NCBI GenBank assembly: GCA_046594215.1
Contig: JBKJPX010000113.1
Coordinates: 20,213-84,212 of the forward strand
DNA: 64,000 nucleotides
From: Panacagrimonas sp046594215
Lineage (GTDB): Bacteria > Pseudomonadota > Gammaproteobacteria > Nevskiales > Nevskiaceae
Direction of reading: 5' to 3'
Shown here: one piece after another, positions 8,271 through 18,633 of the stretch
Position numbering within the stretch: position 1 is the first letter of the stretch
Layout: every line of letters begins with the position of its first letter
The notes under the pieces: generated by a model
What the model was told of the DNA's origin: nothing
The model's input: the letters and a program-made list of their open reading frames with translations, nothing else
Databases searched by the model: none
Program-made: the position numbers and the translations under genes

Positions 8271-9605
8271 ATGGAGGAGGAAGAGTTCACGATCGAGCTG
8301 CCGGAAAATGCGACGGCGGCCGATGCGCTCGTGATCGCGAAGGAGTTACATCACTCCGGGAAACCGGCTCAGGCGGCGGCGGTCTACGAACGCATCATCA
8401 AACTCGCGCCGGACTATCCCGAGGCGCTGAACTTCTTCGGCATCCTCAAGTTCCAGTCCGGAAAATGGAAAGAGGGCGCCGCCATGCTCCGCCGCAGCGT
8501 GAAGCTGGCGCCCGACTATCACGACGCGCACGCCAACCTGGGAATGATGCTTCGGCAGGTCGGGGAATTCGCGGCGGCAGAGAAACATCTCAAGCGGGCC
8601 ATCGACCTGGACCCCGCCGCTCCATCGCCGCGCCTGAGTCTGGCCAACCTGCGGCGTTCGCAGGGGCGCAACGAAGATGCCCTGCGGATCCTCCGCAAGG
8701 TTCTCGAGACGCATCCTGGCAATGTCCTGATTCACCACGCACTCACGGACCTGCTGCAGTCCATGGGACGCATGGACGAGGCAGCCGTCCATTTCCGTCA
8801 GACCGAGGCGATCAATCCCGCCATCAACAGCATTCGCCAAAGCTGGAGCTACCTGCTGGCCGACGAAGGGCGCCTGGACGAGGCGCGCGCGCAGATGCGG
8901 CGCTGGATCGAGCTCGATCCGAAGAATCCCAAGCCCCGGCACATGCTCGCGGCCTACGGCGGCGCACCGGTGCCGGAGCGCGCCACGGATGAGATGGTCA
9001 GCCGGACCTTCAACGATTTCGCGCGAAGCTTCGACAGGAAGCTCGCGGAACTGGAATACCGCGCGCCGGAATACGTCGCCGACTCGATCGGCCGCTTCCT
9101 GTCGGAACGCAATGCGCAGGTGGACCTGCTGGATGCCGGGTGTGGAACGGGACTCCTCGGTCCCCTGGTTCGCCCGCTCGCACGACGCCTGGTGGGGGTC
9201 GACCTGTCGGATGGGATGCTGGAGCGCGCGAAGGCGCGCAAGGTCTACGACGAACTCATAGAAGGCGAGCTCACCGCCTTTCTCGAAGCCAACGCCGACG
9301 CGTACGACGTCGTCGCCAGCGCCGACACGCTGTGCTACTTCGGCGCGTTGAACACGGCCGCCGTCGCGGCACACGCGGCGCTGCGGCCCGGCGGCGGGCT
9401 CGTCTTCACGGTCGAAGAAGCCGTCGACGCAACGTCCGACTACGTGCTTCAGGTCCATGGACGGTACTCGCACCGGCGCGGCTACGTGGAAGAGACGCTG
9501 GCGCAGGCCGGGTTCGAAGCCATCGAACTGGAGAGCCGCGTTCTGCGCAAGGAAATGGAGAAGCCCGTGATGGGCCTGGTCGTTTCGGCTCGAAGGAAGG
9601 GCTGA
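8271..9605 (+). CDS. TPR-repeat SAM-dependent methyltransferase (first of a tandem pair)
   Basis: About 444 residues. Residues roughly 15-230 are tetratricopeptide repeats (for example ALNFFGILKFQSGKWKEGA and DAHANLGMMLRQVGEFAAAE). The C-terminal 190 residues are a class I SAM-methyltransferase fold with motif I LLDAGCGTG near 285-294, VGVDLS, and YDVVASADTLCYFG. Such proteins are expected to methylate a partner held by the TPRs; the substrate is unknown. I chose ATG 8271 because GGAG lies six bases upstream; ATG 8253 and TTG 8250 are alternatives. It lies between clpV and vgrG and its stop overlaps the start of its paralog (TGATG), so it belongs to the T6SS operon. It is not a core T6SS component. 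Confidence 0.85.
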   Translation: MEEEEFTIELPENATAADALVIAKELHHSGKPAQAAAVYERIIKLAPDYPEALNFFGILKFQSGKWKEGAAMLRRSVKLAPDYHDAHANLGMMLRQVGEFAAAEKHLKRAIDLDPAAPSPRLSLANLRRSQGRNEDALRILRKVLETHPGNVLIHHALTDLLQSMGRMDEAAVHFRQTEAINPAINSIRQSWSYLLADEGRLDEARAQMRRWIELDPKNPKPRHMLAAYGGAPVPERATDEMVSRTFNDFARSFDRKLAELEYRAPEYVADSIGRFLSERNAQVDLLDAGCGTGLLGPLVRPLARRLVGVDLSDGMLERAKARKVYDELIEGELTAFLEANADAYDVVASADTLCYFGALNTAAVAAHAALRPGGGLVFTVEEAVDATSDYVLQVHGRYSHRRGYVEETLAQAGFEAIELESRVLRKEMEKPVMGLVVSARRKG

Positions 9606-10963
9606 TGGCCGGTTCCCCTGCCAGGTCTGCGGATGCTCGATCTCGGCTTCCGACGACGATCGAGGCGACGCGATTGGCCATCGAACTGCACCGTGCCGGC
9701 CGCCTGGACGAGGCCCGCGAGGCCTATCGCCTGATCCTGGCGCGTGCCCCCAAGCATGCCGACGCGTGGCATTTTCAGGGCTTGCTCAAGTACCAGTCCG
9801 AAGGCGGCGATACCGGTATTGCCGACGTCCGCCGCGCGCTGGATCTTGCCCCGAAGTATTCGGATGCCCACGCCAACCTCGCGCTCATGCTCGCCGAGGT
9901 CCGGGACTACGCCGGCGCCGAACGCCACCTGCAGCTGGCGCTGAAATTCGATCCCAAGGCCATTCCGCCGCGCGTGACCCTGGCACGCCTCTACCGGGCG
10001 CGAGGAAAGGCCATCGAAGCCGAGCGAATCCTGCTGGACGCTTTGCGGATCGATCCCAAGTCGCTCGACCGGCATGTCGGAACCAGCGTGCACTGCGGAC
10101 TGGGAAATGCGCTCATGGCGCAGGGACGCATCCAGGACGCCTTGGACCACTACCGCCGCGGCATTGCCCTGACACCTGACCAGACCGAGTTGCGAACGCT
10201 GATCGGCTACGCGCTTTGCCGGCTCGGTTGGTTCGAGCAGGCGGCGGACAACTATCGCGAGATGCTTCGTCGCAATCCCGACGACGCGAATGCACACCAT
10301 CTGCTGGCGTCCTGCGGCGGTGAGGTTGCGCCGTCGCGGGCGCAAGACCGCTACGTGCGTGAAACATTCGATGCGTTCTCCGTGTCTTTCGACGCGAAGC
10401 TGCAGGCGCTCGGCTACCGCGCACCGCAACTCATCGCCGACCTGATGCACGCCTGCACCGCGCCGGGCGAACCCGTGGCGCAACTTCTGGACGCCGGCTG
10501 CGGTACCGGTCTGCTGGGAGAACTGGTGCGAGACCGCTGCCAGTGGATGGCGGGCGTCGATTTGTCCGGCGGCATGCTCGCACGCGCGCGCAAGCGCGAG
10601 CTCTACGACGAACTGCACGAGGCCGAGCTGACTGCCTGGCTGTCCGCCCAGTCGAATCGATTCGATGTGGTGGCCAGCGCCGACACGCTCTGCTATTTCG
10701 GTCCACTGGAGACCGCAGTCGCCTCGGCTCACGCTGCACTCCGCACCGGCGCATGGCTTGTCTTCTCTGTCGAGCACGACGACGTGCAGACCTCGCCGCA
10801 TCGCCTGCAGCACCACGGCCGCTACGCGCACCGTCGCGACTACGTCGAATCGGTGCTGGCCAACGCCGGCTACGGACAAGTCCAGGTCCGCGAGGATGTT
10901 CTGCGCAAGGAACTCGGCGAGCCCGTCAATGGACTCGTCGTCGCTGCTCGAAGAATGAGGTGA
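9605..10963 (+). CDS. TPR-repeat SAM-dependent methyltransferase (second of a tandem pair)
   Basis: 452 residues, same design as its upstream neighbour: TPR repeats over about 20-235 (AREAYRLILARAPKHADAW, ALMLAEVRDYAGAERHL) and a C-terminal methyltransferase with LLDAGCGTG near 294-302, AGVDLS and FDVVASADTLCYFGPLE. The two share long identical blocks such as VVASADTLCYFG and the ending ...VNGLVV/VMGLVV, so they arose by tandem duplication and have since diverged. ATG 9605 overlaps the upstream stop (TGATG), indicating translational coupling. vgrG starts only four bases after its stop. It may modify a spike or tube protein, or a shared target with its paralog; this is inference. Confidence 0.85.
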   Translation: MAGSPARSADARSRLPTTIEATRLAIELHRAGRLDEAREAYRLILARAPKHADAWHFQGLLKYQSEGGDTGIADVRRALDLAPKYSDAHANLALMLAEVRDYAGAERHLQLALKFDPKAIPPRVTLARLYRARGKAIEAERILLDALRIDPKSLDRHVGTSVHCGLGNALMAQGRIQDALDHYRRGIALTPDQTELRTLIGYALCRLGWFEQAADNYREMLRRNPDDANAHHLLASCGGEVAPSRAQDRYVRETFDAFSVSFDAKLQALGYRAPQLIADLMHACTAPGEPVAQLLDAGCGTGLLGELVRDRCQWMAGVDLSGGMLARARKRELYDELHEAELTAWLSAQSNRFDVVASADTLCYFGPLETAVASAHAALRTGAWLVFSVEHDDVQTSPHRLQHHGRYAHRRDYVESVLANAGYGQVQVREDVLRKELGEPVNGLVVAARRMR

Positions 10964-10967
10964 TGTC

Positions 10968-13739
<2,772 letters not shown>

Positions 13740-13759
13740 TGCCGGCCTGACCCGAATCC

Positions 13760-16348
13760 ATGCAAACGATCAAGCCCTTTGGGCTCACGCTGAGCACGCG
13801 ATGTTTCGAGTTTCGCAAGCGTCAGCGGCTGAGCGTGACCGCGATGGTCTACTTCCCGTTCGTGGAAGGCGGGCCGGCCGTCGTATGGTCGGACGTCGGC
13901 ATGTGGAAATTCCTCGGCACGCAGATGGCGGTGCCGGTCATCGACGAAGGAATCGTCAAGCTCAAGCCGGAATTCCTGGTCCACGGCCACGCCTTCGCGC
14001 CGGAAGGCGCGGCGGAGGCCTGCGCCGTGCGGGCCCGCGTCGGCTCGATCGAGAAGACGCTTCTCGTCTTCGGAAACCGATACTGGGACGGGGATCGGGC
14101 GACGCCTCCAACGGCTTTCGCGCGCGTACCCCTCGACTGGCAGCACGCTTACGGTGGGCCCGATTTCCCGTCCAACCCCGTCGGTCGCGGCCGAACGCTG
14201 CAGGACGTCGACGGCGTGCGCAGGCAGCGCCTGCCCAATATCGAAGACCCGCACCAGCGGCTGACGGGACCGCGTGCCGTCGTGGCGCCCGCGGGGTTCG
14301 GCAAGATCGAGGGAAGCTGGCCGCAGCGCGCGCAGTTCCGCGGCACCTACGACAAGAACTGGCTGCCCGAGCACGCGCCGGGCCTGGCGCCCGACACCAA
14401 CTGGCGCCACTTCAACCTGGCGGCCGACGACCAGATCTTCGAGGGCCCGCTGCAGGGCGACGAGTCCTTCGAGTTCGAGAACATGCACCCGGCGAAACCC
14501 GTCGTCGCGGGCCAGCTGCCGGGACTGAAGACGCGCGTGTACCTCTCGCGGCGACTGCCGGAGGGCGGTCAGAAGATCAGCGAAGTCGCGATGCAGCTGT
14601 CCACGCTCTGGTTCTTCCCGCACTCGGAACGCGGCGTGCTGATCTTCCACGGCCAGATCGAGATCAGCGAGCCCGATGCCGGTGACGTGACCGTGATGAT
14701 GGGCGCCGTGGAGCGTGTTTCCGAGCCGCGCGACGATGACCATTACATGGCGGTCATGGCGCAGCGACTGGATCCGGGAGTGGGGCATCTCTACGCGCTG
14801 CGTGACAGCGACCTGATGCCGGTCGGCGTGACCGGCACCGATCCCGACTTCGAGGCCACGCAGGACGACTACAAGGTCGAGGGTCTGCAGGGCGAAGCGC
14901 AGGCCCGCGGGGCCGAACTGCAGGTCGAACTCATGCGCGAAAAGGTCAGGGAGAAGGGCCTCGATCCAGACGCGCTCGGGCTGAAGATGCCGGTTCGCGA
15001 GAAGATTCCCACGATCGAGGAACTCCCGGCCTATCTCGAGAAGAAGAACGAAGAAGCGCTGATCGAACAGCACAAGGCTCTCGTCGGCGCGGCACAGCAG
15101 ATCGTCAGGGCCGAGACCAAGGCCGCCGAGATGGGAATCGACCTGGCTGACGCTGCGGGCGGTGGACCCCCGACTTTCACCGCAGCCGCGATGATCGCCA
15201 AGCTCAAGGCGATCAACTCGCCGATGGTGGACGTGGCGGCGCTCACGCCCAAGCTCGAGCAGATGGAAGTGGTCGAGCGCTACAACTACCTCGCGGGTGC
15301 GCACCTGCAGCCGCCGGTGCCGCCGCTGCCCCCGGAAAAGGGTAATCCGCTGCGTCGCGATGCGGTTCAGGCCAAGGCGGCCGGCCGAAAATTCACCGGC
15401 GGCAATTTCACGGGCGCGGACTTTTCCGGGCTCGATTTCAGCGGCGTGGATTTCCAGCATGCCTGGCTCGAGCGCGTGAACTTCGCAGGGGCCAACCTCA
15501 CGGGTGCCGATTTTTCCTTCGCGGTGCTGGCCCACGCCGACCTGACGGACGCGGTCGCTACCGGCGCGAAGTTCGTGGCCGCGAATCTGGGCAAGGCCAA
15601 ACTGGCCGGCGCCAATTTCGACCACGCCGACCTGTCGAACGCCAATCTGTCCAGCGTCGACTTCTCGGAGACCTCATTCAAGGCAGCCAGCTTGGCCCAT
15701 GCGACCTTGCTCGAAGCCAAGTTCGGGCCGGCTGACTGGTCGCACGCCATCGTCGGCGCCGCGCTGTTCCACCAGGCGAGGATCGACGGCCTCAACTTCG
15801 ACGGTGCCTTCCTGGAAGGAGCCAACTTCATCGAATGCGATCTCGCCGGCTCCAGCTTCCGCAGCGCGAAGCTCTCGGCAACCAATTTCATCGCCTGCAG
15901 CGCAGCGCACGTGCCGTTCACCGGCGCCGACCTCGCGAACGCGGTGTTCACGCAGCAGTGCAATCTCGAGGGCGCCGATTTTTCGGACGCCAACCTGGAG
16001 AAGGCCAACCTGCGTGGCGCGAACATGAAGCTTTGTTCCTTCGCGGGCGCAAACCTTGTCGGCGCCGATCTTTCGGAAGCCGTGCTCGTCGGCGCGGACT
16101 TCACCGAGGCCAACGCCGCCGACACGCTGATCGTGAAATCGGACCTCTCGATGGCCAAGGCTCAGGGCATGAACCTGATGCAGTCCATCGTGCAGCGATC
16201 GGACCTTCGCGGCACCGACTTCGCTGGATCCAACCTGTTCGGCGCCGACGTGTCGCTCACCCACGCCGACATGAGCACGCGCTTCACCCGCTGCTACACC
16301 GTCCGCTGGCGCACGCATCCGCGCCGCCCGCCCACCCCGGCGGCCTGA
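13760..16348 (+). CDS. DUF2169 domain protein fused to C-terminal pentapeptide repeats
   Basis: 862 residues. Residues about 15-340 match DUF2169 (signatures WKFLGTQMAVPVIDEG, HAYGGPDFPSNPVGRG, RAQFRGTYDKNW and LSTLWFFPHSERGVLIFHG), a family that sits beside VgrG and PAAR-like genes and is thought to act as a T6SS adaptor or chaperone. A charged helical linker (about 350-530) follows. From about 540 to 850 it is a right-handed quadrilateral beta-helix of pentapeptide repeats of the A(D/N)LXX type (NFTGADFSGLDF, NLTGADF, NLRGANM). No signal peptide. Likely loads or extends the spike at the VgrG tip, or is itself delivered. It lies 20 bases after vgrG and three before the next pentapeptide gene. 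Confidence 0.85.
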   Translation: MQTIKPFGLTLSTRCFEFRKRQRLSVTAMVYFPFVEGGPAVVWSDVGMWKFLGTQMAVPVIDEGIVKLKPEFLVHGHAFAPEGAAEACAVRARVGSIEKTLLVFGNRYWDGDRATPPTAFARVPLDWQHAYGGPDFPSNPVGRGRTLQDVDGVRRQRLPNIEDPHQRLTGPRAVVAPAGFGKIEGSWPQRAQFRGTYDKNWLPEHAPGLAPDTNWRHFNLAADDQIFEGPLQGDESFEFENMHPAKPVVAGQLPGLKTRVYLSRRLPEGGQKISEVAMQLSTLWFFPHSERGVLIFHGQIEISEPDAGDVTVMMGAVERVSEPRDDDHYMAVMAQRLDPGVGHLYALRDSDLMPVGVTGTDPDFEATQDDYKVEGLQGEAQARGAELQVELMREKVREKGLDPDALGLKMPVREKIPTIEELPAYLEKKNEEALIEQHKALVGAAQQIVRAETKAAEMGIDLADAAGGGPPTFTAAAMIAKLKAINSPMVDVAALTPKLEQMEVVERYNYLAGAHLQPPVPPLPPEKGNPLRRDAVQAKAAGRKFTGGNFTGADFSGLDFSGVDFQHAWLERVNFAGANLTGADFSFAVLAHADLTDAVATGAKFVAANLGKAKLAGANFDHADLSNANLSSVDFSETSFKAASLAHATLLEAKFGPADWSHAIVGAALFHQARIDGLNFDGAFLEGANFIECDLAGSSFRSAKLSATNFIACSAAHVPFTGADLANAVFTQQCNLEGADFSDANLEKANLRGANMKLCSFAGANLVGADLSEAVLVGADFTEANAADTLIVKSDLSMAKAQGMNLMQSIVQRSDLRGTDFAGSNLFGADVSLTHADMSTRFTRCYTVRWRTHPRRPPTPAA

Positions 16349-16351
16349 ACC

Positions 16352-17413
16352 ATGCTCGGTCTCGAGGAACTCAACATCCTGGTCCGCTTCGGCGAGACCG
16401 TCAGCGGCCAGGATTTCAGCGGGGCGAAGCTGTCCAACGGGTCCCTGCCCGGCGGCGTCTTCCGCCAATGCAACTTCGCCGGCGCGGACTTCAGCGGTTC
16501 CGATCTGCGCGAGTGCATGTTCGACGAGTGCAACCTCACGGGCGCCACGTTCTCCGGATCGGTTCTGCGCGGCTCCACGATCCACGCCTGCGAGGCGAAG
16601 GACGTGGTGATCGAGTCAGCGTGGGTGCGCAACGTGAACCTGCTCGAGTCCAACTTCGAGGGAGCCCGTTTCGGACATAGCGATTTCAACCTGGCCACCT
16701 TCAACAAATCCGGCTTCGAGGGCGCTGACCTCTCGGCCACCCTGATCGATCGCACCAGCATCATCGAATGCAACCTCGATCGCGTGATCTTCGACGGCGC
16801 GTTCTTCCATCAGGCGATCCTCTCCAAGGCGAGCCTCGTCGACGTCAGCTTGACCGGCGCCACCTTGCGCAACATCACTTTCCACCAGTGCACGTTCGGC
16901 AAACGGTCCTTTGCGGGGCTGCGCCTGGAGACCTGCCAATTCATCGAGACCCCCATTGCGGGCTGCGACTTCAGCGGCGTCGACATCCGGGGCTGCCTGT
17001 TCAAGGGCGCGGACCTGACCGATACGCTGTTCGTCAAAGCCAATGCTGTGCGCGCGCTGTTCCCCGAGACGATGGGTGAGCGCGCAGATTTCACCGCCGC
17101 CAATCTCGCCCAGGCGATCTTCGCGGCCGCGAAACTTCCGCGCAGTCGCTTCGAAGGTGCCAACATGCGCGAGGTCTACGCCGCCAAGGCCGATTTCAGC
17201 CAGTGCGTCTTTGCCGACGCGGACCTGGGCAGCGCCGACCTTTCGCATGCCAATCTCGCCGCGAGCGATTTTCGCGGTGCCAAGCTGATGCGCTGCAAAC
17301 TGCACCAGATCAAGGACCAGGACGCCGAGTTCACCGACCGTGCTCGCGCGATCGAGACCGACGAAGCCCTCGCCCGCGCCGAATCATGGAAGCCGGGCTG
17401 GATATCGACTTGA
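16352..17413 (+). CDS. Pentapeptide-repeat protein (module A)
   Basis: 353 residues, almost entirely pentapeptide repeats (DFSGAKLSNGSLPGGVF, NFAGADFSGSDLRECMFDECNLTGATF, DLGSADLSHANLAASDF) apart from a short C-terminal tail rich in charged residues. It has the A(D/N)LXX pattern with aromatic and cysteine substitutions typical of a stable beta-helix. Proteins of this family can mimic DNA (MfpA/Qnr on gyrase) or serve as structural rods. It begins three bases after the DUF2169 gene and its repeats resemble those fused to DUF2169, so the two may stack into one longer rod. No enzyme motif; function unknown. Could be a cargo or effector partner; evidence is context only. Confidence 0.8.
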   Translation: MLGLEELNILVRFGETVSGQDFSGAKLSNGSLPGGVFRQCNFAGADFSGSDLRECMFDECNLTGATFSGSVLRGSTIHACEAKDVVIESAWVRNVNLLESNFEGARFGHSDFNLATFNKSGFEGADLSATLIDRTSIIECNLDRVIFDGAFFHQAILSKASLVDVSLTGATLRNITFHQCTFGKRSFAGLRLETCQFIETPIAGCDFSGVDIRGCLFKGADLTDTLFVKANAVRALFPETMGERADFTAANLAQAIFAAAKLPRSRFEGANMREVYAAKADFSQCVFADADLGSADLSHANLAASDFRGAKLMRCKLHQIKDQDAEFTDRARAIETDEALARAESWKPGWIST

Positions 17414-17425
17414 AGGAGAAGAACC

Positions 17426-18112
17426 ATGGACCAGCTGCCCGCCGTTCGTAATGCCAAGCGTCCCCGCCGCCAGTCGGCGCCCGCCGCCGCTGTCGTCCTG
17501 CCGCTGCAGGGCACCGGCAGGGTCCGCGTGGCCGGGGCCGAGCACTACAGAATCGACGTGGATGGCACCAGCCTGCGTGCGCGCCGTGCCACGAGCTGCC
17601 TGCTGCAACCCGAAGTCGGTGACTGTGTGGCCTGGTGCCGTGGCGAAAAATCCAGCTTCTTCGTCTACGCCGTGCTCGAACGCGAATCCACCGGTCCGCA
17701 GCAGCTCGTCCTGACCGGCGATACCCGTCTGAGCGTTCGCGACGGCAGCCTCGATCTGCGTTCCGACCGCGCTATCGCGATCGCGGCCCCGAAGATCGAT
17801 GTGCACGGCGATGCCCTCGAGGTACGCAGCCCCAAGGCCACGCTGGTGTTCGAGACCCTGGAGACCATTGCGCGCAGCTGCACGGCCACGCTCGCACAGG
17901 TCAAGCTGGTCGGGACGCAGATCAGCAGCATCTTCGAACGTGTGCTCCAGCACGCACAGCACCAGCGGCGGGTGGTGGAGGGGCTGGACACCGTCGAGGT
18001 CCGCAACGCCGACTGGCGCGCGAAGTCGCTCATGAACCTGCAGGGAAACACCGTGCTGACCAATGGCGAGCGCCTGGTCAAGACGCGCGGCGCCCAGATC
18101 CACCTGGGCTAG
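17426..18112 (+). CDS. DUF3540 domain protein (module A)
   Basis: 228 residues matching DUF3540, a family found next to DUF2169, pentapeptide and DUF4150 genes in T6SS loci. After an Ala/Pro-rich start it shows beta-rich segments that read like a VgrG-style beta-helix ladder (RLSVRDGSLDLRSDRAIAI, IDVHGDALEVRS), a helical part about 150-185, and the conserved end LVKTRGAQIHLG, shared with the module B copy. AAGGAGAAG lies just upstream of the ATG. It may bridge the VgrG needle to the PAAR-like tip encoded next; this is inference, since no biochemical function is established to my knowledge. Confidence 0.75.
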   Translation: MDQLPAVRNAKRPRRQSAPAAAVVLPLQGTGRVRVAGAEHYRIDVDGTSLRARRATSCLLQPEVGDCVAWCRGEKSSFFVYAVLERESTGPQQLVLTGDTRLSVRDGSLDLRSDRAIAIAAPKIDVHGDALEVRSPKATLVFETLETIARSCTATLAQVKLVGTQISSIFERVLQHAQHQRRVVEGLDTVEVRNADWRAKSLMNLQGNTVLTNGERLVKTRGAQIHLG

Positions 18113-18121
18113 GATCGAACC

Positions 18122-18526
18122 ATGTTCGCGCAATGTCAGTTGGGCGGCCAGGCGATGGGATTTCCCGACGTCTGCCTCACGCCCGCTCCGCCGGCACCCT
18201 CGCCGATTCCGCTTCCCTACCCCAACATCGCCATGGGCAACATGGCGATTCCCAATGTCACGCAGGTGCTGATCATGGGGGGACCCGCTCACAACATCCA
18301 GACCGTGGTCCCGCTCAGCTCGGGCGACGAGCCGGGCGTTGCCGGCGGCGTCGTATCCCACCTCATCAAGGGTCCATTGCGGATCATGACGGGCGCCTTC
18401 ACCGTGCTGGTGTTCGGTGCACCGCTGGCCCGGATGACCTCGGTGACGATGCACAACAAGGACAACGCCTGCCCCGGCGCCTTCATCGCCCCGGCGCAGA
18501 CCGCGGTGATCGTCCTGGCCGGCTGA
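18122..18526 (+). CDS. DUF4150 PAAR-like spike-tip protein (module A)
   Basis: 134 residues, DUF4150 family, a PAAR-like group proposed to sharpen or cap the VgrG spike. Visible hallmarks are FPDVCLTPAPPAP, IPLPYPNIAMG and a central glycine-rich strand region. It is a stand-alone tip with no fused toxin domain, unlike many DUF4150 proteins. It ends module A; a gap of 107 bases then precedes the second vgrG. The module B copy has identical FPDVCLTPAPPAP and IP(L/I)PYPN blocks. The start is ATG 18122, nine bases after the DUF3540 stop. Confidence 0.85.
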   Translation: MFAQCQLGGQAMGFPDVCLTPAPPAPSPIPLPYPNIAMGNMAIPNVTQVLIMGGPAHNIQTVVPLSSGDEPGVAGGVVSHLIKGPLRIMTGAFTVLVFGAPLARMTSVTMHNKDNACPGAFIAPAQTAVIVLAG

Positions 18527-18547
18527 GCGTGGTCAATGCCGGCTGAC

Positions 18548-18565
18548 ATCGAGCGGAAACTCGAT
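18548..18565 (+). terminator. Weak hairpin between spike modules A and B
   Basis: ATCGAG (18548-18553) pairs with CTCGAT (18560-18565) across a 6-base loop, followed by only TT. It lies in the single larger gap between the modules. It could be a partial terminator; the gap may also hold a promoter for module B, but I see no clear -35/-10 pair. Confidence 0.25.
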
Positions 18566-18633
18566 TTCAAGCGTTCGGTACATGCCTGACGCCGTCCTGA
18601 CGTAGCCTCGAAGCAGAACAACGGGACATAGCC

